DNA of 64,000 bases from Sphingomonas sp. MA1305 (GTDB lineage: Bacteria > Pseudomonadota > Alphaproteobacteria > Sphingomonadales > Sphingomonadaceae): positions 868,001-932,000 of the forward strand of contig NZ_RCVT01000002.1 in the NCBI RefSeq assembly GCF_016107325.1, written 5' to 3'. Made by a program: the position numbers and the translations under genes. Positions 1 to 11,265 of the stretch are shown piece by piece (position 1 is the first letter of the stretch; the number at the start of each line of letters is the position of its first letter). Below the pieces are notes generated by a model. It made no database searches. It worked only from the letters and a program-made list of their open reading frames with translations, and had not been told where the DNA came from.

Positions 1-838
1 GCATCGCCGGCAGCGAGGCGAGCGAGGATTGGGTGCTGACCGCCACCGCCTGTGCCGGCGCGGCGGCGCGTGCGAACCGCCCGAACGGCACGCCGCCGCC
101 GAGCCGGGCAAGCGGATAGCCGGCGAGCAGGACGAGGAATCCGATCGCCGAGACGCAGACGATGTAATGGATCAGCGCCCCGAATGCCGCAGCGCCGGTG
201 CGCGCGCCGACGCCATAGGCGAGCGCGAACACGCCGATCGGGGCGAGCCGCAGCACCCAGCCGATGATCACCAGCATGGCGTCGGTGATCGCGCGGAAGA
301 AGGACACGAGCAGCGCGCGCGGTTCCGGTTCCAGCCGGGTGATCGCGAAGGCGAAGGCGAGGGCGAAGACGGTGAGCGGCAGGAAGGCATCGGCCGCCGC
401 CGCCGCGACGACGTTGGTCGGCACGATCGTGTCGAAGAAATCGGCCAGCCCCGGCACCTTGCCGGGTGCCGCCGCGCCGGTCAGCGCCGCCCGCAGCGCT
501 GCCGACCAGGCGTCGGGCAATGGCCAGGCGTCGAGGATCAGCGGCTCGATCACCGCCGCCATCAGCGTCGTCGACCACAGCACGACGACGAACAGCGCGA
601 CGCTGCGCCCCGCGATCCGCCCGGCGCGGGCGGCCTGCGCGGTGGCGGCGATGCCGGTGACGAGCAGCCCGACGATCAGCGGCACGATCACCATCTGCAG
701 CGCGTGCAGCCATGCCGCGCCGAGCGGCTGCGTCACCTTGGTCGCGCTCAGCGCCGCGTCGCGATCGACGGCGACCGCGGCGATGCCGATCAGAATGCCC
801 GCGAGCAGTGCCAGAAGGATACGGGTGGCTTGCGACAT
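1..838 (-). CDS. Dicarboxylate/amino acid:cation symporter (DAACS), 3' end cut by window edge
   Basis: Reading the minus strand from an ATG at 838 gives an uninterrupted hydrophobic protein that runs off the left edge (about 279 codons seen). It starts MSQATRILLALLAGILIG, a first membrane helix. Later segments rich in Leu, Val and Ala include a helix ending in VIVPLIVGLLVTGIAA, which matches the conserved second helix of GltP/DctA-type sodium- or proton-coupled carboxylate carriers in the inner membrane. The C-terminal substrate-binding part lies outside the window, so the substrate cannot be predicted. It is divergent from glmM, with about 60 bp between the two starts. Confidence 0.82.
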   Translation of the reverse strand, partial: MSQATRILLALLAGILIGIAAVAVDRDAALSATKVTQPLGAAWLHALQMVIVPLIVGLLVTGIAATAQAARAGRIAGRSVALFVVVLWSTTLMAAVIEPLILDAWPLPDAWSAALRAALTGAAAPGKVPGLADFFDTIVPTNVVAAAAADAFLPLTVFALAFAFAITRLEPEPRALLVSFFRAITDAMLVIIGWVLRLAPIGVFALAYGVGARTGAAAFGALIHYIVCVSAIGFLVLLAGYPLARLGGGVPFGRFARAAAPAQAVAVSTQSSLASLPAM

Positions 839-898
839 CTTTGTCCTTCGCGCAGACGGAGCGGCGTAAACGCCGCATAGCGAACGGGAAGGCTGCGC

Positions 899-2242
899 AT
901 GGCAAGGAAATATTTCGGCACCGACGGCATTCGCGGTGCGACCAACGCCGGTGCGATGACCGCGGCGATGGCGATGAAGGTCGGCATGGCGGCGGGCGCC
1001 TATTTCCAGCGTGGCGACCACAAGCATCGCGTGCTGATCGGCAAGGACACGCGCCTGTCGGGCTATATGCTCGAATCGGCGCTGGTCGCCGGCTTCACCA
1101 GCGTCGGCATGGACGTGGTGATGGTCGGCCCGTTGCCGACCCCGGCGGTGGCGCTGCTGACCCAGTCGATGCGCGCCGACATCGGCGTGATGATCTCCGC
1201 CAGCCACAATCCCTTCGCCGACAATGGCATCAAATTGTTCGGGCCGGACGGCTACAAATTGTCCGACGAGGCCGAGACGACCATCGAGGGGCTGATCGAC
1301 GGCGACGACGTCCCGCTTGCGCCATCGGCGCAGATCGGCCGCGCGCGGCGCATCGACGACGCGCAGGGCCGTTATATCCATTTCGCCAAATCGACCTTCC
1401 CGCGCGATCTCAGGCTCGACGGCCTGCGCATCGTCATCGATTGCGCCAATGGCGCCGCCTACAAGGTCGCGCCGACGACGCTGTGGGAATTGGGCGCGGA
1501 CATCGTCGCGATCGGCGTGACGCCCAACGGCACCAACATCAACGATGGCGTCGGCTCGACCGCGCCGCAGACGCTGTCCGAAACCGTCGTCGCGAGCGGC
1601 GCCGACATCGGCATCGCACTGGACGGCGATGCCGATCGACTGATCGTCGTCGACGAAAAGGGCCGGGTGGTCGACGGCGACCAGCTGATGGCGACGATCG
1701 CCGCCGGCTGGGCACGGGCGGGCCGCCTCGCCGGCGGCGGCCTGGTCGCGACGGTGATGTCGAACCTTGGCCTCGAGCGGCATCTGAAAGCCCAGGGCCT
1801 GGGGCTGGTCCGCACCGCGGTCGGCGACCGCTACGTGCTCGAGAAGATGCGGAGCAGCGGCTACAATGTCGGCGGCGAGCAATCGGGCCACATCATCCTG
1901 TCCGACTATGCCACCACCGGTGACGGTTTGGTCGCCGCGTTGCAGGTACTGGCCGAGATCAAGCGCGCCGGCGCGCCGGCCAGCGAGGTGCTGCACCGCT
2001 TCGCGCCGCTGCCGCAATTGCTCAAGAACGTGCGGTTCGCCGGCGGCAAGCCGTTGGAGCATGACGACGTCAAGGCGGTGATCGCGGCGGCGGAGGCGGA
2101 ACTCGCCGGCACCGGCCGCCTCGTCATCCGGCCATCCGGCACCGAACCGGTGATCCGCGTCATGGCCGAGGGCGACGACGCGCGTCAGGTCGAGGCGGTG
2201 GTCGACCGCATCTGCGACGCGGTGTGCAAGGTGGCCGCCTGA
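899..2242 (+). CDS. glmM: Phosphoglucosamine mutase
   Basis: This 447-residue cytoplasmic enzyme converts glucosamine-6-phosphate to glucosamine-1-phosphate on the way to UDP-GlcNAc for peptidoglycan and LPS. It begins with FGTDGIRG. The active-site serine loop ISASHNP is at residues 99-105 with the phosphorylated Ser at 102, as in E. coli GlmM. The metal-binding loop DGDADR is near residue 243, the sugar-binding GEQSGH near 325, and the phosphate-binding [12 protein letters not shown] near the C-terminus. Length is normal for the family. Its stop overlaps the start of the next gene (ATGA), so the two are translationally coupled. Confidence 0.97.
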   Translation: MARKYFGTDGIRGATNAGAMTAAMAMKVGMAAGAYFQRGDHKHRVLIGKDTRLSGYMLESALVAGFTSVGMDVVMVGPLPTPAVALLTQSMRADIGVMISASHNPFADNGIKLFGPDGYKLSDEAETTIEGLIDGDDVPLAPSAQIGRARRIDDAQGRYIHFAKSTFPRDLRLDGLRIVIDCANGAAYKVAPTTLWELGADIVAIGVTPNGTNINDGVGSTAPQTLSETVVASGADIGIALDGDADRLIVVDEKGRVVDGDQLMATIAAGWARAGRLAGGGLVATVMSNLGLERHLKAQGLGLVRTAVGDRYVLEKMRSSGYNVGGEQSGHIILSDYATTGDGLVAALQVLAEIKRAGAPASEVLHRFAPLPQLLKNVRFAGGKPLEHDDVKAVIAAAEAELAGTGRLVIRPSGTEPVIRVMAEGDDARQVEAVVDRICDAVCKVAA

Positions 2243-2466
2243 TGCTGGAGATGCGGCCCGACTGCGAACGCTGCGGCACCGACCTGCCGGCGGCGGCGCC
2301 CGGCGCGTTCATCTGTTCGATGGAATGCACCTTCTGCACCGAATGCGCCGATGCGATGGATGAGCTCTGCCCCAATTGCGGCGGCGAACTGCTCGATCGG
2401 CCGACGCGGACGGGCAAGACGCTGAAGACCCATCCGGCGAGCACGGAGCGGCGGTTCGCGGGGTGA
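2242..2466 (+). CDS. DUF1272 domain zinc-finger-like protein
   Basis: This 74-residue protein starts at an ATG overlapping the glmM stop codon; an upstream GTG at 2224 lies inside glmM and is less likely. It begins [15 protein letters not shown], typical of DUF1272, and carries several Cys pairs (CERC, CSMECTFCTEC, CPNC). These suggest one or two structural zinc sites. The function of the family is unknown. The overlap with glmM suggests co-transcription, but there is no evidence of a shared role. Confidence 0.85.
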   Translation: MLEMRPDCERCGTDLPAAAPGAFICSMECTFCTECADAMDELCPNCGGELLDRPTRTGKTLKTHPASTERRFAG

Positions 2467-2505
2467 GCCAAGCCCCGCGGCTGCCGGCGACGCCTTTGCC
2501 CAAGC

Positions 2506-2606
2506 GTCATCCCGGCGAAAGCCGGGACCCATGGAGACGCTGTGGCTGGTGGCGCGCCTCACACCGCCGTCCCGCCACCATGGGTCCCGGCTTTCGCCGG
2601 GATGAC
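2506..2606. repeat. Palindromic intergenic repeat with 29-bp perfect arms
   Basis: The left arm (2506-2534) and right arm (2578-2606) are perfect reverse complements, beginning GTCATCCCGGCGAAAGCC and enclosing a 43-bp spacer. The same family occurs, with diverged arms, at 11173-11250. Elements of this kind are scattered in sphingomonad genomes. No terminator T-tract follows. Confidence 0.85.
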
Positions 2607-2792
2607 GAACCCGGGCTGCGACGTAACGCTGTCCTACACGCCCGCTTTCTGCCACCCTTGCCGCCATGCCCGATCGTTCCGTCCAGACCTTGCCGCCTCG
2701 TCGAGCCGCCAATCCTCCCCGGCACGGAGTATCGGGTCGGATCGTCCCCCGGACGATCCTTGAACATGCGGGGCATGTTCAACCCGATGCTG

Positions 2793-2988
2793 GGGACCAG
2801 CGAAGCTGGTGGAGGGGGCTTTCCGCAAGCGGTGCGTGGCGCGGCGGCCCCCCTCCGTCAGCGCTAGCGCGCTGCCACCTCCCCGCGAGCGGGGAGGATT
2901 TGCTCACCCACCCCGCACGAGTGCGACCTTTGCGACTTTCCGCGTCCGGGGCGGAGCGCGTAGAGGTGCGACCTTTGGGACCTTTCGC
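2793..2988. repeat. Repeat-filled spacer upstream of thiD
   Basis: The 525 bp between the DUF1272 gene and thiD hold no gene. After the palindrome at 2506-2606 comes a second GC-rich repeat-like unit (about 2793-2905) with a hairpin CCTCCCCGCGAGCGGGGAGG at 2878-2897. Two tandem copies of a short motif, GTGCGACCTTTG followed by GACTTTC or GACCTTTC, lie at 2921-2942 and 2966-2988. A third copy of that motif precedes pntAB at 10839. The last copy ends three bases before the thiD start. Confidence 0.6.
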
Positions 2989-2991
2989 GGC

Positions 2992-3771
2992 ATGATCCCC
3001 CGCGTCCTCATCATCGCCGGCTCCGACTCGGGCGGCGGCGCCGGCATCCAGGCCGACATCAAGACCGTCACGATGCTCGGCGGCCACGCCACCACCGCGA
3101 TCACCGCGATCACCGCGCAGAACACCCTGGGGGTGCAGGCCGTGCAAGCCGTCCCGCCCGACATGGTGGTCGCGCAGATCGACAGCGTGCTGGCCGACCT
3201 CGGCACCGATGCGGTCAAGATCGGCATGATCGGCAGCGCCGAGACGGCCCATGCCGTCGCCGGCCGGCTCGAGCGGATCGACGTGCCGATCGTCTTCGAC
3301 CCGGTGATGATCGCCACATCCGGCTCGGTGCTCGCCGATGCCGCAACGATCGCGGCCTTCACCCGGCTGATGCGGATGGCGGCGGTCGTCACGCCCAATC
3401 TGCCCGAACTCGCCGCGCTGGGTGGCGAGGCGGCGGTCCGCGCACTCGGCCCGGCGTTGCTGGTGAAGGGCGGCCACGGCGACGGCGCGATCGTCGAGGA
3501 CCGATTGGTCGACGCCGGCGGCGGCGAGACGGTCTGGACGCACCCACGCCGTGAGACGCGGCACAGCCACGGCACCGGCTGCACGCTGGCCAGCGGCATC
3601 GCCGCCGGGCTGGCCGCCGGCCTGGCACTCGCCGACGCGGTCGGGCGGGCCATCGCGTATACGCAGGCGGCGCTTGCCGCCGCGCCCGGCCTTGGGGCAG
3701 GGCACGGGCCGATGGGACATGCGCTGGGCGTCACGCCCTTTGCCCTGTGGGGAGCCGAATGCCGGGCCTGA
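2992..3771 (+). CDS. thiD: Hydroxymethylpyrimidine/phosphomethylpyrimidine kinase
   Basis: This 259-residue cytoplasmic kinase phosphorylates HMP and HMP-P for thiamine pyrophosphate synthesis. The N-terminus [20 protein letters not shown] is the family's substrate-binding signature. The C-terminal [16 protein letters not shown] carries the anion hole and catalytic Cys. The ATG at 2992 is preferred: an upstream in-frame extension to 2809 would translate the repeat region. No thi genes or TPP riboswitch are visible nearby. The stop overlaps the start of rnhB by 13 bp. Confidence 0.95.
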   Translation: MIPRVLIIAGSDSGGGAGIQADIKTVTMLGGHATTAITAITAQNTLGVQAVQAVPPDMVVAQIDSVLADLGTDAVKIGMIGSAETAHAVAGRLERIDVPIVFDPVMIATSGSVLADAATIAAFTRLMRMAAVVTPNLPELAALGGEAAVRALGPALLVKGGHGDGAIVEDRLVDAGGGETVWTHPRRETRHSHGTGCTLASGIAAGLAAGLALADAVGRAIAYTQAALAAAPGLGAGHGPMGHALGVTPFALWGAECRA

Positions 3772-4373
3772 AGCACGAGAAACTCTGCCTGCCGCCGGTG
3801 GCGGGGGTCGACGAGGCCGGGCGCGGGCCGCTCGCCGGACCGGTGGTCGCGGCCGCGGTGATCCTGCCGGCGCGCGGCGTGCCCCGCGGGCTCGACGATT
3901 CGAAGAAGCTGGCGCCAGCGGAGCGTGAGCGGCTCGCCGGGCTGATCCGCCAGCGTGCAGGCGTCGGCGTCGGCATCGTCGAGGCGGACGAGATCGACCG
4001 GCTCAACATCTATTGGGCGACGATGAAGGCGATGACGCTGGCGGTCGAGGCGCTCGGCTGCGAGCCCGGCCATGTGCTGGTCGACGGCAACCGCCTGCCG
4101 CGCTGGCGCTATGCGGCGACGGCGCTGGTCGGCGGCGACGCGCTGTCCGCCTCGATCGCCGCCGCCTCGATCGTCGCCAAGACGCTGCGCGATTCGATCA
4201 TGTGCGACCATGCCGCCGCCCACCCGCATTATCATTGGCACAGCAACAAGGGCTATGGCTGCCCCAAGCATCTCGCCGCGCTGCGCGAACACGGCCCGTC
4301 GCCGCTCCACCGTCACAGTTTCGCGCCGGTCGCCCGCGCCGCGGACCTGTTTGCGCCGCGCGATGCGGCGTGA
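3759..4373 (+). CDS. rnhB: Ribonuclease HII
   Basis: This 204-residue enzyme cleaves RNA in RNA/DNA hybrids and single ribonucleotides in DNA. The [17 protein letters not shown] motif (catalytic D18 and E19) is present, with further acidic residues in VLVDGNRLP and in AKTLRDSIM. The ATG at 3759 is chosen because GGGGAG sits 8 bases upstream; an in-frame GTG at 3747 is the alternative. The gene overlaps thiD by 13 bp. It is followed by the ccrM leader; the rnhB-ccrM pairing is common in alphaproteobacteria. Confidence 0.95.
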   Translation: MPGLKHEKLCLPPVAGVDEAGRGPLAGPVVAAAVILPARGVPRGLDDSKKLAPAERERLAGLIRQRAGVGVGIVEADEIDRLNIYWATMKAMTLAVEALGCEPGHVLVDGNRLPRWRYAATALVGGDALSASIAAASIVAKTLRDSIMCDHAAAHPHYHWHSNKGYGCPKHLAALREHGPSPLHRHSFAPVARAADLFAPRDAA

Positions 4374-4415
4374 GGGGTGCGAAGTTGCGCCGCGCAACCG
4401 CATCGCTGGTGCGCT

Positions 4416-4564
4416 GAGTCTTTTGCGCCACACCCCATCCGATGGGGCATCGGATCGGCGCGGCGGCGCAAAATCTGGGACGCAAGAGGCTTTGTGGCAG
4501 GCCGTTAACGGCATCGCAGGAAATATCGTTAACCAATGATCACTTGACGGGAGTCGCCGGATTC
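4416..4564. promoter_or_regulatory. ccrM leader with three GANTC sites
   Basis: The 222 bp between rnhB and ccrM contain GAGTC at 4416-4420 and 4551-4555 and GATTC at 4560-4564, the last two only 9 bp apart and about 32 bp before the ccrM start. GANTC is the target of the CcrM family. Two GTTAAC half-sites (4504-4509, 4528-4533), similar to half of a CtrA box, lie just upstream. In Caulobacter, ccrM transcription depends on CtrA and on methylation of leader GANTC sites; the same control here is inference. Confidence 0.45.
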
Positions 4565-4595
4565 GCGCTTCTGGAGCTTCGAGAAGGGGGCGTAG

Positions 4596-5729
<1,134 letters not shown>

Positions 5730-5788
5730 CGCGTTGAGCCTGGGCGGGCGGGATCGGCCCGCCCGCACCGAGGGGGATGGAGAGTCCG

Positions 5789-6838
5789 ATGCACCTGCGC
5801 CCGGTCCAGTTCGTCGACACGCCGATCGGCCTGCCCGACGGGTCGGTCGCGCGGCTGGCGGGCGGGATGCAGTGGTTCGCCGCCTATGAGGTGATCGAGT
5901 CCGCCGGTCGCCGCATCGTCCCGGTCGCGGAGATCGCCGCGCTGGGCGAGGCGGCGGCGGCGATCCACGCGCGGGTCGTCGCGCCGCGTGCGCCGCTGGT
6001 GCTCGGCGCGCGCACCTTGCGCCTCGACCAGCCGCTGGTCGCCGGCATCCTCAACGTCACGCCCGACAGCTTCTCCGACGGCGGCGCCCATGCCGGCGAT
6101 CCGGCCGCGGCGGCGGCGGCGGGGGTCGACATGGCGGCGGCGGGGGCGGCGCTGATCGACCTCGGCGGCGAATCGACCCGGCCGGGGGCGGCGCAGGTCT
6201 GGGAGGGTGACGAGATCGGCCGGGTCGTGCCCGTCGCCGAACGGCTGGCGGCGAGCGGCACGCCGGTGTCGATCGACACGCGCAAGGCGGGGGTGATGGC
6301 GGCGGCGCTCGCCGTCGGGGCCGGCATCGTCAACGACGTCTCCGCGCTGCTTTGGGACGATCGCGCGCTCGACGTGGTGGTCGGCGCCGGCTGTCCGGTG
6401 ATCCTGATGCATTCGCCCGATCCCAAGGATGGCGGCCACGGCCGCCCGACCTATCGCAACGTCGCGACCGAGGTGTTCGACTGGCTGGCGGCGCGAATCG
6501 CCGCGGTCGAGGCCGCGGGCGTGCCGCGCTCGCGCATCCTGGTCGATCCCGGCATCGGTTTCGGCAAGTCGCTCGCCGACAATCTTGCGCTGATCAACAA
6601 TCTCAGCCTGTTCCACGGGCTGGGCTGCGCGATCATGCTGGGGGCGAGCCGCAAGCGGATGATCGGCGCGCTCGACAATGAGGCGCCGGTCGAACGGCGG
6701 CTCGGTGGCAGCCTGGCACTGGCGATCAAGGGTGCGGATGCCGGCGTGCAGCTGATCCGCGTCCACGACGTCGCCGAAACGGTGCAGGCGCTCAAGGTCT
6801 GGCGCGGCCTGCGCGACCGCGCGCTCGCCGGCGGCTGA
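5789..6838 (+). CDS. folP: Dihydropteroate synthase
   Basis: This 349-residue enzyme joins p-aminobenzoate to the pterin pyrophosphate in folate synthesis and is the sulfonamide target. The TIM-barrel signatures GILNVTPDSFSDGG (near residue 84) and LGGESTRPGA are present, followed by VSIDTRKAGV, NDVSAL and DPGIGFGKS. The first 75 or so residues form an extra N-terminal segment not needed for the barrel, seen in some alphaproteobacterial versions. The ATG at 5789 is preferred over 5777 because GGAG lies 6 bases upstream. Confidence 0.94.
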   Translation: MHLRPVQFVDTPIGLPDGSVARLAGGMQWFAAYEVIESAGRRIVPVAEIAALGEAAAAIHARVVAPRAPLVLGARTLRLDQPLVAGILNVTPDSFSDGGAHAGDPAAAAAAGVDMAAAGAALIDLGGESTRPGAAQVWEGDEIGRVVPVAERLAASGTPVSIDTRKAGVMAAALAVGAGIVNDVSALLWDDRALDVVVGAGCPVILMHSPDPKDGGHGRPTYRNVATEVFDWLAARIAAVEAAGVPRSRILVDPGIGFGKSLADNLALINNLSLFHGLGCAIMLGASRKRMIGALDNEAPVERRLGGSLALAIKGADAGVQLIRVHDVAETVQALKVWRGLRDRALAGG

Positions 6839-6928
6839 GCGGAACACGACCGGATCGGAAACATTTCGCAACGCAGCAATCGAGCATCGGAGACGTTGGG
6901 CGGCTAATCGGACCGGCAAAGAGGACCC

Positions 6929-7813
6929 ATGATCGTCAGTGCTACCCCCCGCCTCCGCCAGATCGTCAGTGAAGTCTGGCGCCCGCTCACCGTCCTGTTC
7001 GTTTGGGACGTGGCGGTCACCGTCACCTATTACGTGCTGCCGTTCCGGGCACCGTCGCTGCCGCTGACGCTGTTCGGCTCGGTGCTCGCCCTGTTTCTCG
7101 GCTTTCGCAGCAACTCGGCCTACGAACGCTGGTGGGAGGGGCGCTCGCTGTGGGGGCTGATGATCAACGCCTCGCGCAATCTCAGCCGCGAGGCGCGCAA
7201 CTTCCTGCCGGCCGACGAGGCGCACGACCTGCGCCGGACGATCGTGCTGCGCCAGATCGCCTATGTGAACGCCCTGCGCTGCCAGTTGCGCCGCCAGCCG
7301 GTCGATGACGAGGTGCTGCGCTTCCTGTCGCACGGCGAGGCGACGCCGTCGCTGGCGCGCACCAACATCGCCAACGGCCTGCTCGACGGCACCGGCCGGC
7401 GCATCGACGACGCGCGCCGTGCGGGCTGGATCGATACGATCCAGCAGACGCAGATGGAATCGGTGCTGGTCAACATCGCCAATGCGCAGGGCGGCATGGA
7501 GCGGCTCAAGAACACGCCGCTGCCCAACCAATATCGCTTCTTCCCGACGCTGTTCGTGCAGCTGTTCTGCATCCTGCTGCCGATCGGGTTGGTCGAGACC
7601 CTGGGCTTCGCGACGCCGCTCGGCTCGACCGTCGCGGGGCTGATGTTCCTTGCCGTGCTGGCGATCGGCGACGATCTGGTCGATCCCTTCGCCAATACGG
7701 TGCACGACCTGCCGCTGTCGGCGATGTGCCGGACGATCGAGATCGACCTGCTGCAATCGATCGGCGACGAGGCGCCGGCGCCGTTGCAGCCGGTCAACGG
7801 TGTCCTGTGGTAG
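6929..7813 (+). CDS. Bestrophin-family membrane channel-like protein
   Basis: This 294-residue inner-membrane protein belongs to the bestrophin/YneE family (prokaryotic ion-channel homologues). Near the N-terminus are WRPLTVLFVWDVAVTVTYY (first helix), a second helix with LALFLGFRSNSAYERWWEGR, and W-G-L-M-I-NASRNLSREA. The FRxNxxYxRWWEGR pattern is diagnostic. C-terminal helices around residues 205-250 are followed by DDLVDPFANTVHDLPL, the family's conserved acidic loop. Ion selectivity cannot be read from sequence. It converges with the sigma-54 regulator downstream, with 10 bp between stops. Confidence 0.9.
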   Translation: MIVSATPRLRQIVSEVWRPLTVLFVWDVAVTVTYYVLPFRAPSLPLTLFGSVLALFLGFRSNSAYERWWEGRSLWGLMINASRNLSREARNFLPADEAHDLRRTIVLRQIAYVNALRCQLRRQPVDDEVLRFLSHGEATPSLARTNIANGLLDGTGRRIDDARRAGWIDTIQQTQMESVLVNIANAQGGMERLKNTPLPNQYRFFPTLFVQLFCILLPIGLVETLGFATPLGSTVAGLMFLAVLAIGDDLVDPFANTVHDLPLSAMCRTIEIDLLQSIGDEAPAPLQPVNGVLW

Positions 7814-7823
7814 GCCGGACGGC

Positions 7824-9236
<1,413 letters not shown>

Positions 9237-9383
9237 TGTCTATCCCGTCCCGATTCGGGGCAGGATGTACACAAGCCACGGTAAAGGCAGGCTTAAGCGC
9301 CGCTGCCTTGACGCGGATGGAGATTTGCGGGCAGGTTTCAAGAAACAGCCGCTGGCATCGGCGGCCAGACAGGGATGACGAGG

Positions 9384-9506
9384 ATGGCCGGCAACGGGAA
9401 CATGCAGCCGCACGAGGCGACCTATGCCAGCGTGATCGGCATGCTGAAATGGGGCGCCGTCGGCTGCGCGATCGTCGCGGCGCTGGTGATCTGGCTGATC
9501 GCGTAA
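9384..9506 (+). CDS. aa3-type cytochrome c oxidase subunit IV-like small membrane protein
   Basis: This 40-residue protein reads MAGNGNMQPHEATYASVI, then one membrane helix (about residues 18-39). The pattern N-M-x-x-H-x-x-T-Y before a single helix is that of the bacterial aa3 oxidase subunit IV family, a small subunit packed at the rim of the oxidase. The ATG at 9384 has AGGGA 8 bases upstream; an ATG at 9375 would add three residues. It lies 11 bp before pntAA, an arrangement I recall from other sphingomonads, and may simply share the promoter. Confidence 0.75.
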   Translation: MAGNGNMQPHEATYASVIGMLKWGAVGCAIVAALVIWLIA

Positions 9507-9517
9507 GGCGCGCGACG

Positions 9518-10642
9518 ATGAAGATCGCCGTCGTGCGGGAACAGGCCGATGGCGAGCGGCGGGTCGCCGCGACCCCCGAAACCGTCCGCAAGTTCATCGC
9601 GCTGGGCGCGACGGTCGCCGTCGAGGCGGGAGCCGGCGTTGCCGCGTCCTTTGCCGACGCCGCCTATGCCGAGGCGGGGGCGGCGGTCGGCGACCGCGCC
9701 GCGACGCTTCTTGGAGCGGACATCGTTCTTGCTGTGCAGGGGCCGGATCCTGCCAGCCTCGGCGGGATCGCGCCGGGTGCCTGGCTGGTCGCGGGGCTCA
9801 ATCCGTTTGGCGAACGGGCGCGGGTCGATGCCTATGCGGCGGCCGGGGTCGAGGGGCTGGCGATGGAGTTGATGCCGCGCATCACCCGCGCCCAGTCGAT
9901 GGACATCCTGTCGTCCCAATCGAACCTCAGCGGCTACAAGGCGGTGCTCGACGCGGCGGCGGAATATGGCCGCGCCTTTCCGATGATGATGACGGCGGCC
10001 GGCACGGTCAGTGCGGCCAAGGTGTTCGTGATGGGCGTCGGTGTCGCCGGGCTGCAGGCGATCGCCACCGCCCGGCGGCTGGGCGCCCAGGTGTCGGCGA
10101 CCGACGTCCGTTCGGCGACGCGCGAACAGATCCTCAGCCTCGGCGCCAAGCCGATCTTTGTCGAAGGCGTCGCCGGTATCGAGGGCGAGGGCAGCGGCGG
10201 CTATGCGGGCGAGATGAGCCCGGAATATCAGGCGGCGCAGGCCGATTTGGTGTCGAGCCATCTCGCCAAGCAGGACATCGTCATCACGACCGCGCTGATC
10301 CCCGGCCGTCCGGCGCCACGGCTGATCAGCGATGCGCAGCTGCAGACGATGCGCCCGGGTAGCGTCGTCGTCGACCTTGCCGTCGAACAGGGCGGCAACG
10401 TCGAAGGAGCCGTCGCCGGCGAGGTGGTGGAGCGCCATGGCGTTCGGATCGTCGGCCACCGCAACGTGCCGTCGCGGCTGGCCGCCGATGCGTCGGCGCT
10501 GTTCGCGCGCAATCTCTATAATTTCCTGTCGACCTTCTGGGACAAACAGGCCGGGCGCCCCGTCCTCGACGAGGAGATCGGTGAGGCGATCAGGCTGACG
10601 AAGGACGGCGGGGTGGTCAATCCAAGGTTGGTTGCGGGATGA
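9518..10642 (+). CDS. pntA: NAD(P) transhydrogenase subunit alpha part 1 (dI, NAD-binding)
   Basis: This 374-residue soluble dI component of the proton-pumping transhydrogenase binds NAD(H). It starts MKIAVVREQADGERRVA, typical of the alanine dehydrogenase/PntAA fold. The NAD-binding loop is GVGVAGLQAIATARRLGAQ near residue 172, and the hydride-transfer region RITRAQSMDILSSQSN is present. The membrane part of the alpha chain is a separate gene (10870), the split arrangement usual in alphaproteobacteria. It is followed by an unusually long 227-bp gap before the next subunit. Confidence 0.95.
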   Translation: MKIAVVREQADGERRVAATPETVRKFIALGATVAVEAGAGVAASFADAAYAEAGAAVGDRAATLLGADIVLAVQGPDPASLGGIAPGAWLVAGLNPFGERARVDAYAAAGVEGLAMELMPRITRAQSMDILSSQSNLSGYKAVLDAAAEYGRAFPMMMTAAGTVSAAKVFVMGVGVAGLQAIATARRLGAQVSATDVRSATREQILSLGAKPIFVEGVAGIEGEGSGGYAGEMSPEYQAAQADLVSSHLAKQDIVITTALIPGRPAPRLISDAQLQTMRPGSVVVDLAVEQGGNVEGAVAGEVVERHGVRIVGHRNVPSRLAADASALFARNLYNFLSTFWDKQAGRPVLDEEIGEAIRLTKDGGVVNPRLVAG

Positions 10643-10838
10643 CCGTCGTCGATGCGTCAGAAGAGCGGGTGCGATGACACCGGCGGAACGCGGCGCGGAT
10701 GTCCGGTCTCTGCTCCGGAGCGGACGGTTCCGGGGGCGGTGGGTTCCCATCGCATCTGTCGCGTGGCGTATCAGATGCCGACGAGGCGCCCGAGCGCTAG
10801 GGACGGCCGATAACGCAGACCAGGCGGCCCGGCGCCTT

Positions 10839-10860
10839 GTGCGACCTTTGAGACTTTTGG
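10839..10860 (+). repeat. Short repeat copy upstream of pntAB
   Basis: GTGCGACCTTTGAGACTTTTGG ends 9 bases before the pntAB GTG start and includes or abuts its ribosome binding site (GGAGG follows). Two diverged copies sit in front of thiD (2921-2942 and 2966-2988). The rest of the 10643-10869 gap shows no gene. Confidence 0.5.
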
Positions 10861-10869
10861 AGGACTGAC

Positions 10870-11169
10870 GTGGACTTCATCGCGATCCTGTCGATCTTCG
10901 TCCTGGCCTGTTTCGTCGGCTATTATGTCGTCTGGTCGGTGACGCCGGCGCTGCACACGCCGCTGATGGCGGTGACCAACGCGATCTCGTCGGTGATCAT
11001 CGTCGGCGCGCTGATCGCCGGAGCGGCGGCGGGCAGCACGGCGTCGAAATGGCTGGGGCTGCTGGGCGTCGTTCTGGCCAGCATCAACATCTTCGGCGGC
11101 TTTGCCGTCACCCAGCGCATGCTGGCGATGTACAAGAAGAAGGACCGGCCGGCGGCGGCCAACAAATAG
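10870..11169 (+). CDS. pntAB: NAD(P) transhydrogenase subunit alpha part 2 (membrane)
   Basis: This 99-residue protein has three predicted membrane helices (about residues 1-24, 33-53 and 60-80) and the ending AMYKKKD. It forms part of the proton channel (dII) together with PntB. It uses a GTG start at 10870 with GGAGG 6 bases upstream. The size fits the short PntAB of organisms with a three-gene transhydrogenase. Confidence 0.93.
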   Translation: MDFIAILSIFVLACFVGYYVVWSVTPALHTPLMAVTNAISSVIIVGALIAGAAAGSTASKWLGLLGVVLASINIFGGFAVTQRMLAMYKKKDRPAAANK

Positions 11170-11172
11170 AAC

Positions 11173-11250
11173 GTCACCCCGGCGACGGCCGGGGTCCACT
11201 CATCCACTTGCGCTGGTGGCGCGGTGGATCCCGGCCTTCGCCGGGATGAC
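11173..11250. repeat. Palindromic repeat inside the pnt operon
   Basis: Arms at 11173-11199 and 11224-11250 are imperfect reverse complements (three mismatches) and match the arms at 2506-2606 in family. It fills almost all of the 96 bp between pntAB and pntB, ending 15 bases before the pntB start. As RNA it would form a strong hairpin. Confidence 0.75.
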
Positions 11251-11265
11251 GACAAGGGGGATAGG

